Below are positions 1-8,673 of a stretch of 27,115 nt of DNA, piece after piece (within the stretch, counting starts at the first letter, position 1; each line of letters starts with the position of its first letter). The stretch covers positions 70,308 to 97,422 of the forward strand of contig VHZZ01000651.1 of the NCBI GenBank assembly GCA_009801015.1, in the 5' to 3' direction. The translations under genes were made by a program, and so were the position numbers. Below the pieces are notes generated by a model. It searched no databases. It was not told the DNA's origin and saw only the letters and a list, made by a program, of their open reading frames with translations. This stretch comes from Silene noctiflora (taxonomy: Eukaryota > Streptophyta > Magnoliopsida > Caryophyllales > Caryophyllaceae).

Positions 1-141
1 TATAAGACTCCTAGATGTGTCAAGTTTGCACCTATAATTGAGTTGATGAACTCTAGGGTTGTGTCTAGTTATTTTAGTCCTAAGTGTCCTAAGTGGGTCC
101 CTGGCCATAAGCAATGGAGCAATGATAATGAAGAGAAATGA
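1..141 (+). CDS. GH3: GH3 family acyl-acid-amido synthetase, C-terminal end (partial)
   Basis: Frame 1 is open from the first base and ends at TGA 139-141, giving 46 residues. It includes [12 protein letters not shown], then [20 protein letters not shown] and PGHKQW. This is the C-terminal signature of plant GH3 enzymes, which adenylate indole-3-acetic acid (or jasmonate) and conjugate it to amino acids. The [12 protein letters not shown] ending resembles group II (auxin-conjugating) members more than the jasmonate-type members; that subgroup call is from family knowledge. Only the last exon part is present, so the active site and AMP-binding motifs lie outside the window and it is unknown whether the gene is intact. 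The closest neighbour on the other side, the tail-anchored protein gene, is convergent with it. Confidence 0.88.
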   Translation, partial: YKTPRCVKFAPIIELMNSRVVSSYFSPKCPKWVPGHKQWSNDNEEK

Positions 142-671
142 GACAAAATGTTTAAGGAATTAAGATTGATGAAGGAGGGTAAGTCGTTGGAGGATCTTAG
201 TTATGTCGGAAGGGGGGAGGGGGGGCTGATCTTCGCTGGTTTTTCAAATTTATGTGAAAGTTCATCATCCGACCCCCTTAGTTCAATGAGTGAGTGTTAA
301 TTATTTACACACGAAGTCAACAGCTTGATAGATCGAATGCTTTATTTCATTATCTTTTCGACCTTATTTTCGTTTTTCACTTGCAAAGTGATAATCGAAA
401 AACGGTCCAAGTTAAATGGAGCCCTCGACAAGGTTTAATTAATTAAATTTGTTTTTTTTTTTTTTTGCGTTTTTTAACGTGTTGTAATGTATGCAATTAT
501 TGTAAAACTTGATCAGTAATGGCTAGGAAATATTGAAATTAGACTTCTTTTGTACAAAATTAGTTCTTTAATTTCGTAATGAAAAATGTATTTCCGCTAT
601 CATTTTCGATTCTTCATACATTCCCATTATTGAATTTGTCCCTTGAGTCAAAAATAATAGTTTGGCATTAC
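142..671 (+). other. GH3 3' UTR and downstream flank
   Basis: This stretch follows the GH3 stop codon. It starts with moderately GC-rich sequence containing a G-run near 210-227, then becomes AT-rich with a poly-T run at about 451-466. The 3' UTR must end somewhere in it, but I cannot place the polyadenylation site. No open frame here looks like a protein. Confidence 0.4.
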
Positions 672-684
672 AACAATGACAACA

Positions 685-857
685 AAAAAACTCATGAGCA
701 CTTAGATCAACTGACAAGGGGTTGTTCTAGCTTAACCAGAGGTCTCGTGCTCAAGCCCTGAGAACGCAGCAGTGTTGAAACTCATGAGGGAGAGCTTTCC
801 CGCCCTAGTGGCCCTACCCGGCTCGAATCCGGATTAAATCGGATGGTTTACACCAAA
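685..857 (+). mobile_element. tRNA-derived SINE with 13-bp target site duplication
   Basis: A 173-bp insert is flanked by a perfect 13-bp direct repeat, aacaatgacaaca, at 672-684 and 858-870. Inside it are a sequence resembling a pol III A box (tcaactgacaaggg, 707-720) and, about 40 bp on, a B-box-like gtgctcaagccct (747-759). That spacing fits a tRNA-derived promoter. The 3' end runs into an A-rich stretch. Two diverged relatives occur at about 19790-19915 (+) and 20745-20860 (-). The family name is unknown to me. Confidence 0.68.
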
Positions 858-870
858 AACAATGACAACA

Positions 871-1324
871 TAAAATATACAAACCACATTATCCACGAAG
901 AACTTAATAATAGTGGACGCGAAAATGATCTAACCCGATTTCTTGTAAACCTGAAAATGACTCAATCTGAACTAACCCGACCTAAAGAGAGAAGTCTGAT
1001 GGGACACTTTTCCTAAAACAGTTAAGCAAAGGTGTTCCAAAAAAGATCCCAAATTGTATATCCTTTAGTTCCTCAATCTTAGGCTAAACACTTCCAGTTT
1101 CCAAAAGACAATCAACTTTTATGCATAATTAATTAAGGCACTTCACTTTACTCATACAATCATACTCCTAACTCAATCTTGACAATATTGTTTAAACTCC
1201 TTTTTATGCAAATATTGCCTTAAAATCTGCTAAAAAGTAATCTTAATCATGCTACATGCGACTATAGCTGTTCATGACAACCTAAAGCTACTCTAGTCAA
1301 TTTAATTAATGGTTATCGAAGAAA
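871..1324. other. Intergenic, no gene seen
   Basis: AT-rich intergenic DNA. There is a short tract (930-985) of the 'aacccgac' kind that recurs at 3000-3040 and 23010-23410. No coding frame, RNA gene or terminal repeat is evident. Confidence 0.4.
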
Positions 1325-1417
1325 CAAAGCGTCTTGCTTGTGACGGACCTCACTTGCCTTATTGTAAGAGGGGCACTATCAGTCTTCAGCTTGTGACGTC
1401 TTCAATAAGAATTTGTG
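1325..1417 (-). mobile_element. Mutator-type MITE, internally deleted copy
   Basis: The 93-bp element begins caaagcgtcttgcttgtgac and ends tcttcaataagaatttgtg. These match the right and left ends of the longer element at 2173-2369 in inverse orientation, with very few mismatches. The middle matches one half of that element (cttattgtaagag and cttcagcttgtgacg motifs); roughly 100 bp of its interior is missing. The flanks are not a 9-bp duplication. Instead both sides carry a longer similar sequence, ttaattaatggttat, followed by (c/t)gaa. Confidence 0.65.
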
Positions 1418-2163
1418 ATTTAATTAATTAATGGTTATTGAAATTATTGTAGGATACTGTTAAAGTAATACGGAGCAACATTTAAAACTTGATACTCCGT
1501 TATTCATTCTCGATATGGTGTCGCAGACGTCCCAAATAACACGTCGATGAAAAAGACGCAAAATTACAACATGAAAAGGTTAAGAACCCAAATTGAACCA
1601 ATTCAAAAACACATGACCGAAAGAAAGACATGGAAGAAGTGACCAAAAAAACCGGTAATTACTCATTTATCCACACGATACATAATAGAAAGCTTTATTA
1701 ACATGACCTGGTTTAGCCCCAGTTAACTCGGCTCACGAGTCACGATGACTCGCCGAAGAGAAAACATGTATTCAGGTTACTTGATAATACTGCAACGCAA
1801 CAAAATCTAAACCCAAATTAGAACAACTCGATTTCATTCCAGCTGAATTATTAGTTTGATTGTTCAGCTTAAACATTTTAAGGCCAAAAGAACACGCCCC
1901 GATTAAATTTTAGGTAGAACTCTACTTAACTCTAACTCGTTTACACCTTATCAGTTATCCGTCTTAAACGTAAAATAAGTCAAATAGGTAGATGAGACAA
2001 AAGCAGAATGCCTAAGAACTAACAAAAAGTTTTTTTACATCTATCAAGTAGATTGCTTTGACATGTTTTAATTTTAAAATGGATATGCTCGTCTGAGGAC
2101 AAAACCGTTTCTATAACAAACTTGCTCCACCAAGAACAAAAAGTGTGTAGAAACAGTGAGCCT
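1418..2163. other. Intergenic, no gene seen
   Basis: AT-rich DNA without a supported gene. A small inverted pair, 'atacggag' near 1469 and 'actccgttatt' near 1493, could be the remains of a short MITE, but no target duplication is visible. Confidence 0.35.
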
Positions 2164-2172
2164 AAAGAACAA

Positions 2173-2369
2173 CACAAATTCTCATTGAAGACGGGCACTA
2201 TCCGTCATAAGCTGATGACGGATAGTGCTCCTCTCACAATATGCAAGTGGCACTATCCACGGGGTGCTCCATGTCACCCCAACTTGCCCTCCCACTTGTC
2301 TTATTGTGAGAGGGCACTATCCGTCTTCAGCTTGTGGCGGATAATGTCCGTCACAAGCAAGACGCTTTA
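2173..2369 (+). mobile_element. Mutator-type MITE (197 bp) with 9-bp TSD
   Basis: The element is flanked by the 9-bp direct repeat aaagaacaa at 2164-2172 and 2370-2378. Its two halves form a long imperfect inverted repeat: cactatccgtcataagctg and gacggatagtgc near 2195-2235 pair with cactatccgtcttcagcttg near 2309-2340, and ctctcacaatatgcaagtgg pairs with cccacttgtcttattgtgag. The terminal inverted repeat aligns with that of 26407-26592, including the same 7-bp outer segment before 'tct'. A 9-bp TSD plus TIRs is the hallmark of Mutator-like elements. It encodes no protein and would move only with a transposase supplied elsewhere. Confidence 0.75.
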
Positions 2370-2378
2370 AAAGAACAA

Positions 2379-3200
2379 TACTTGCTGAATGGATGTAATT
2401 ATCCTGCAATTATGCTGCAGTAACTCAACAGTAGAAATAACTGATCACTGGCCCCACCTTCCCGGAAGATGGGACCAGGTACCGGAATCCGAGGAAACCA
2501 GTCAAAATAACAGATGATCACACCATAAAATGTTTCCACCAAATAGCACAGTACTTTATGTTTTCAAGCTTTAAGGAGGGTAACATTTACCAGACAAACT
2601 GCTGAGCAGGTAACAGTGTTTCAGAGTTGAGTAAAAGCTCAGAAAATTTGTTGCTCCATTATTAGCAGTTACTCAAATTCAGCTTTTTTGCCAATATTTC
2701 GACATCTGGTGATCTTGATAAGGTTACTGTTTATGGGTTTGGAGTTTTCTGTTCTGGTGCATCAATTCATCAGCAAGAAACCAGAATATTCTTGGCCCGA
2801 ACGGTGTTCGATGTTGAGAGATGAATCATGAGTTTGAGATATTCTGAGGTGTTGGGTAGAGAGGGGACGGGTAGACTCTCTGGTCGACTCAATACGTGTT
2901 CACAAAATGACCAAACCCCAAATTGGCTGAACTTGATCGAACAGAACTTTGTAGGTACACGCTTAACCATACCCTTAAATGGTTCGATAGTAACACGTTT
3001 CAATCTGAACTAATTAGACCCGTAATTAACCCGGCCCAAAAGACCGTATCTGGTCATACCAGCTGATTACAGTAAAAAAAATGAAGTTTAGTGGCAAACT
3101 CGCTATCAATTAGTCTGTCCAATCCTTCATTCAATATCAGATTTATCGAAAGAATAGATCAAACTTAACAATATCATTTACGAGGTTAAGAGCCTATGGC
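2379..3200. other. Intergenic between MITE and tail-anchored protein gene
   Basis: No gene is supported. Both strands have short overlapping open frames around 2770-3013, but neither shows a recognisable motif or splice context. A short 'gacccgtaattaacccggcc' tract near 3018 belongs to the dispersed GACCCG-type repeats. Confidence 0.35.
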
Positions 3201-3209
3201 ATTTATACA

Positions 3210-3215
3210 TTTATT
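3210..3215 (-). terminator. Candidate polyadenylation signal of the tail-anchored protein gene
   Basis: AATAAA on the minus strand, 172 bases past the TAA of exon 4 (3388-3390), at a normal distance for a plant 3' UTR. The implied 3' UTR is about 3190-3387. Confidence 0.5.
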
Positions 3216-3387
3216 CATCCCAAAAGTTTCACCAGTCTTCTTTCAAAACGACAAACGTCTCACCACTCTATATACAAAACCTTCAGTCCTTCACTACACA
3301 AGAAAAACTTGGAACAGTCGAAAGATACACCCTATCTAAAGGTTTTTGAGTTTGAAGAGTCGACAAATTAAACAACTAACATGGCAT

Positions 3388-6300
3388 TTAGTTACGCTTC
3401 ATTAGCACTATCATGATCACCATCATAGCCAAGGCCATGAACGTACCTCCCGTGAAAAGGGTTTTAGAGGAATCATGACAAGTTTCGGCTTTTTTCTCGA
3501 CATCTGGGGCGTTAAACAAGCTCTCAACAAAGCTTGACAGTCGACTAACCATATCCACGACAGTTACCTTCACATCTTGTAGTAAACCCATGAAACTGTC
3601 CAATTTTCCTTGTTCTTCGGCAGCCTCAATGATTATGGAGCTCTTAGATGACGTGGCATCTACGGGAGTCTTGAGGGGCTCTTGAGTCCCATCTGTCACA
3701 ATGAGTTTTGAATTAGGCTTGGAGCAAAGATGAGGAGAAAATGTAAATAAACCAAAGGTTCTTACACTTTTTCTCTGACTCCAAAAACTCCATTAAAGTT
3801 GGGTTTTGCAATACAGCAGTCCACACATTAGGATCACTTGCAATTGAAGCAACCACGGTCTGGAAGGGAGAAAGAAAAAGAAAAACAGCGGGTAATATTT
3901 TCACTTTGATGGCAAAAAGTGTAACATAAGTAAAAAATTATCACATGAACAAATATTTTACGCATATGAACTAGTGATTGTTTGCAAATTTATAGGAAAA
4001 GTTGTCTGAATAAGTACACTATAATGTTTATATCAGCACTTTAGCAAGTTGAAGAACATCGTTAATTAGAATAAAACTTGTCTGTTTCATATCGGAGGTC
4101 ACCAAATTGAAAAACAGAATAAGTCAAACTTCACATCACCGAAATGAGAATTAGCCCAACCTCATGGCAACAAAGTAAAATAGTCGAACCTCGGGTCACC
4201 AAAGTGTGGCCTAAACATCAAGACACCAATGTGAAAATTTTACTATTATTTTAAGGAAAGAACATCTAAAATGCTGTCCTATACAAGATACATCCTGAGA
4301 GGAGGCATCTGTCTGTCTAATTGATCAAACCTCATGGCAACAGAAGAGAAAGGCAACTATTGAGCCCATGATACACCCCCTTTGATCTTCGACTCTTTCC
4401 TATTTGAAAACCAAAATCACGCTCAGAGAAATAAGTGCAAGGGCCAGTAAGCAGTCAGTTCCTAAGAAACTGAAAATTGCAGAGCTCAATCTTGTTTTAA
4501 TACAGCATACCCTACTAATTATATTTGGCAAAATTGATCCGATGTGATTCATGGAGCCCAAACCCAAATAGGACAACCCCACATAACCCTGGATCCAGAT
4601 CGACTAAATAATGACCCAACGCAAAGCTTTACGGGCGCAACTGAAACGAACAAAAAATAACTCGGTTGGCACGGCTGAAACAAAAAAAAAAAAAACCCTC
4701 GGTGGCACGACTGAATCGACTAAAAAATAACTCGGTTGGCACGAGTTGTAACCACTCAACTGAACATAACCTGAACCTCCAAACACGACTCCGTTTACCC
4801 CAAATAAAAAATAAAAATAGAAGGTTCCATTAGTCCATTACACAAGCAAGAAGTCCGACTGACTGAGTCACAGTTCAACAGTATCATCAGTCCTCGGCTA
4901 TTCAGCACATATTTTATAAAGAATCATTCTAGAGCAGGGCATGGCAGTTCCTAGTACATACCATCACAATTGATGGAGGAAGTAAGAAATAAACACTACT
5001 CTAGCTCAATTTACAGTTATAACAGTTCCTTGTTTTCAATTCTCACCCAACACTATTCTACAGCGACGTCTATCACAGGTGACCATAAAAGAGCTTTACA
5101 GTTCAAGCACAACATTAGAAAACGATTTTAAGTATGAGCATCAAGTAACTGGACTAGGATTCAGGAGACTGACGATACAAGAACAGATAGTATATAAATA
5201 GATTAACGATAAAACCATGCATAACAGTTGCAACAACATATAGCCAACACTAAAGTTCACATCAACCATTCAAAGACGTGACAGAGTTTACCTGAGCAGC
5301 GGGGTTTTCTTTGAGTAACTTAAAAGCTTGGAGTGCTCCTTTTGAAGCAGAAGACTCGTGGGTGATGCAAGCTTTGGTTTCATGAACTGAAGAAAGTGAT
5401 CCCACACTTCCAGAAGATTTTGGTGAAGAGAGGTACACCCTGCACATATCAAATTACCATTTGGTGAATATCTAGTTAATACACACAAGTAACGTGTATA
5501 TCTAAAGTTGACGACACCTTAGTTCAATTACAGAAACAAAATCTATCAACATTCAGAAGATTTATGAACGTATCAATTTAAATAAACATATTTCTCAAAT
5601 TTCCAAAGATCACCAGCCAACTCTATTGACACTACATTCCTGAATAGCATCATGGTCAAGTATTTTGAAACTTCTTTGTAGCTACTACCGTGTGTCTAAT
5701 GCCCAAACCATCCAACTCAACATGATACTCCCATCACTACATTTTAGTACAAAAGCATGAAACTTATTTCACAAAAATAACCGTGTCCAACATCGACACT
5801 GTCGCGTAAGACACTTGTAGCTGAGCCAAAATGGTGCGCAAACAACCACATAAGGCCGTGGTTATAGCTTGCAGATACTACTCAGAAATTAAAGTGTTAA
5901 GACACATCGCCTTCAATAGCCACCATCACAACAACAAATTAGTCCCAAAATGAATTTGGATTGGCTAGCTCATATAGTAGATTGATTGAATCAAGTTTTG
6001 GTATATATTCACGGAATCCAGAAAGCCTTTCACCTAATGATTCGATTAACGATTAAATTTAAAATAATAATAATGTGACAAACTCAACTAGCTTAAAAAT
6101 GAGTACCATAAGTGAAGTTCAACTAATCCGATATAAGCATTTCAAAACTTCAGACCACAAAAACCAAATTTGCCAACAACAAAATCAGAAGCCTGATCCC
6201 AAAACGATTTCTGATCAGCTTACATGAATCATCCTTTGAAACTGTCACTAACCTGTTGCACACCTAAAATATATCTAAACAAGGAAGAAAAGGGAATGGA

Positions 6301-7417
6301 AATACGATAAAAGCCTTTCTTTTAACAGGTATAAAACCAAATTTCAAACGTAGTAAATTACTAGTCCCTCCTTTTCACTATCATCTACCAAATTTCAAAC
6401 ATGATCGCTCAATTAGAAAACAAATTTCAAATCTTTCTGATAAAGAAAACCCGAGCACAAAACTACCAAACTAACAATAATCTCCACAGAATCTTTCGGT
6501 CTAATTCACTATGGTCAAATGTAGTGAATTGAATTGGACCGAAAGGAGGAAATACTACATAACATGATCACTTGATTAGTACACCCTCCTTTTCACTATC
6601 ATCTACTTAACTTCCTAATTGACTTTTTTGGAATCTTCAATACGACTTTTTGACCTTATATTTGTTCTCTTGGACTTAATTTTAATTCACTCTCAGTTCA
6701 ATTCAGTTCAAATCCTACACGCTCAGTTCAATCCATTTGTACGTTTCACTTCAGTTCGGTTCATGTCCTATAAATTAAGCGAGGAGAGTTCAATTCCAAA
6801 AGAACGGGCCTTATTTAATCATCATCCTTAAAACGACAAAACCACAATCAAAACCACATAACCTAATTCAAATAATTCACAATCAAACGAATTAACAAAA
6901 GATTACAAATATTAAAAAAACAAAATCAATGACCTACATTTCAACAGCAATTTAAGTGAATTAAATGACACAAATAAACGAAACGACAAGAAATGGAATA
7001 GGTAAACAAATGACGGAGAAGGAGAAGGAGACGGAGGAAGTACATTTCAAGAGCATCTTTAAGCTCCAAAGTAGCTTCCTTAGTCTCCTCAAAAGTAGGA
7101 ACAGGACCAAACACAACCCGATCATATCCATATTTATCCGAAACTAACAACAATTCTTCATCTTTATGTTTCTGATCATCTTGTTGTTCTTCGTTTTCGA
7201 AACGCGAAGCGAATTCCCAATCGTCAAGTTCCTAAGCGGGCCGCTGCACCGACTGCTCAAATTTCACTCCGCCGTCGCACACGGTGGCGGAAACTGGCCT
7301 TGCCGCCGTGTTGGACGGTGGATTGGTGATGGAAGCGGTGGCGGAGCGGAAGGGAGTTGTAAAGGTTGAGATTCCGGCGAGTTTAGTGGCTGCTCTCATT
7401 GCTCCTCCGCCTCCCAT
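3388..7417 (-). CDS. Tail-anchored protein gene of unknown function, four exons, with in-frame TAG in exon 1 (possible pseudogene)
   Basis: Exons on the minus strand: 7417-7044, 5439-5292, 3859-3766 and 3692-3388. All introns are GT-AG and the phases add up to 921 nt, or 306 codons plus stop. The start ATG (MGGGGAMRAATKLAG) has a good context (ATGG) and opens an N-terminus rich in Ala, Ser and Thr. Residues 101-124 read VVFGPVPTFEETKEATLE and onwards; 127-130 are YLSS; exon 3 gives TVVASIASDPNVWTAVLQNP. The C-terminus has a single hydrophobic segment, FMALAMMVIMIVLMKRN, typical of a tail anchor facing the cytosol. I recognise this as a conserved plant family without a known role. Codon 62 is TAG (7232-7234), yet the same frame continues with conserved-looking ELDDWEFASRFE. 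No other lesion is seen, so this is a nonsense allele, a recent pseudogene, a sequence error, or an unusual splice. The next in-frame ATG is codon 125. Confidence 0.7.
4091..4240. repeat. Degenerate minisatellite in intron 2 of the tail-anchored protein gene
   Basis: Five diverged units each contain a form of 'tcaccaaagtg' (near 4099, 4135, 4166, 4195 and 4222), alternating with 'agtcgaacct'-like segments. Spacing runs from 37 down to 27 bp. The rest of this intron (3860-5291) shows no gene. Confidence 0.5.
4640..4750. repeat. Local tandem duplication 'aactcggttggcacg' in intron 2
   Basis: The string aaaaaataactcggttggca occurs at 4652-4671 and again at 4722-4741. A third shorter copy, 'ccctcggtggcacgactgaa', lies between them after an A-run. 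This is a small local duplication with no evident function. Confidence 0.55.
6366..6606. repeat. Direct repeats and a palindrome in intron 1 of the tail-anchored protein gene
   Basis: ccctccttttcactatcatc with three further identical bases occurs at 6366-6388 and 6584-6606. Between them, 6493-6545 is a near-perfect hairpin with arms starting ctttcggtc and ending gaccgaaag. It looks like remains of small terminal-repeat elements, but the boundaries are unclear. Confidence 0.5.
6665..6820 (-). repeat. CAGTTCAATT-rich repeat, inverse of the array at 21720-22510
   Basis: Repeated 'cagttcaattcagttcaa' and 'cagttcggttca' motifs end in 'ccaaaagaacgggcct'. The reverse complement resembles the tgaactgaact array at 21720-22510, which contains 'ccaaaagaacaaggcct'. 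It sits inside intron 1 (5440-7043) of the tail-anchored protein gene. Confidence 0.5.
7232..7234 (-). other. In-frame TAG at codon 62 of the tail-anchored protein gene
   Basis: Minus-strand codons around it read CAG CGG CCC GCT TAG GAA CTT GAC. Both sides are in the same frame and look coding, so this is one premature stop and not a frame change. A single substitution from TGG, CAG, GAG, AAG or TTG would explain it. Confidence 0.85.
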
Positions 7418-7798
7418 GATTATAAAACCGTTTTACACAAGTATTCGGGTGAATGAGTAGAATGAAGAACAATGATGGGGGGACAAATAGGATTATGTTC
7501 TACATTTTGAGTGATTTATCATTTATGGAGAATATTTTATTCTAGGTCTTCAAGTCAAAAAGTCGGTTTTACATTAATATATTGTGAAATCGAATTTATA
7601 ATGATAAATGCATCTGAATTAGAAAATACGAGCTTATTTTATCTGTTTAAATGGAGTGTTACTTGATACGAGTATGTTTTAATTTTAACCTGAATGTGAC
7701 CATTTTAAGAGGGACCAGCTGACTATCATTTTACATGTGAGCTGGAACAAAGTTACAAGGTGAGATTAGACTCAGACTCAGCTCATTTACAACTGTAA
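7418..7798 (-). promoter_or_regulatory. Leader and promoter region of the tail-anchored protein gene
   Basis: The 381 bp between the start ATG (7417) and the LINE poly-A tract must hold the 5' UTR and core promoter. The sequence just upstream of the ATG is pyrimidine-rich and has no ATG in about 60 bases. I cannot assign a TATA box with confidence. Confidence 0.4.
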
Positions 7799-7843
7799 TT
7801 TTTTTTTTTTTTTTTTTTTTGACAGTGTGGAATAGATTACCAA

Positions 7844-8670
7844 TTATATAGCAAGTTTTGCTATATTATGAGCAATCCTATTAAGAACTCTAGGGCAATG
7901 ACTTAAGGAAAAACAATGACATGAAGAAGAAAGACTTCTAATGTCAATACAATATTCTTCACTTCATGGTTGCACTCACCAATACCATTGGTTTGAAGAA
8001 CCAAGGTCAAGCAATCCGAATTCGCATCAATATGCCGATAACCTAGCTCCAGGGCTTGTAGAATGGCGAACTTCAATCCCATCGCCTCAGCTTGTAAAGG
8101 CGTTTTTGCCCAAAAAATAGAAGCATTTTGATGGAAGATGGTACCTAGATTATTAATAAAAATCCACCCTGCAGAAGCGCGAAACCCATAATTTCATGAA
8201 GCATCACATTTGAGACGAATACTTTCGGAGCATAAAGATTTGCCAACAAGCGAAACAGGAAAATGGTTCTTAATACGATCCACCACATTCAAATCCTCCA
8301 TATCCAAGTAAGAAGAATAAGAAGGACTCAAAGTTTTCTCTTCCTCCGCAATAGAATTAAAGTTGGCTTCCTGGTGAATCCCATGTAAAACGGAATAGAA
8401 AGAGATGGGGGAACCATTAAACACCCTGTCATTTCTAGTACACCATATCTTCCAGAGAACAACAACGAACAAGGAGATTTTGGCAACACAGTCATGATGT
8501 CTAGAAAGAAACAAGATCCAATTTATAATCCACTCTTGAATAGAAATATGTTGTTCATTAGAGCTTCTAATGCCGAGGTGTGAGCCAAACCATAACCTAG
8601 CAGCCAGGTCACAATCCCTAAAAAGATGTTCTAGAGTTTCAAAAAGGGGAGAATCCAAGGTACACAAACA
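7844..8670 (-). pseudogene. LINE zinc-binding linker and RNase H domain, broken
   Basis: After the TAA at 8671 the same frame gives ETLEHLFRDCDLAARLWFG, the zf-RVT signature, and LWKIWCTRNDRVFNG. It then gives RLKCDAS, a TGA (8194-8196) and NYGFRASAGWIFINNLG with AEAMGLKFAILQALELGY and DANSDCLTLVL, a plant-LINE RNase H (RVT_3-like). Near 7945 one base is missing: frame shifts to DIRSLSSSCHCFSLSHCPRV and runs to the natural TAA at 7844-7846. Confidence 0.85.
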
Positions 8671-8673
8671 TTA

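Noticed and set aside
2122..2370. 82-codon open frame on +
   Set aside because: It runs across the inverted-repeat MITE at 2173-2369; the residues derive from TIR sequence and show no protein motif.
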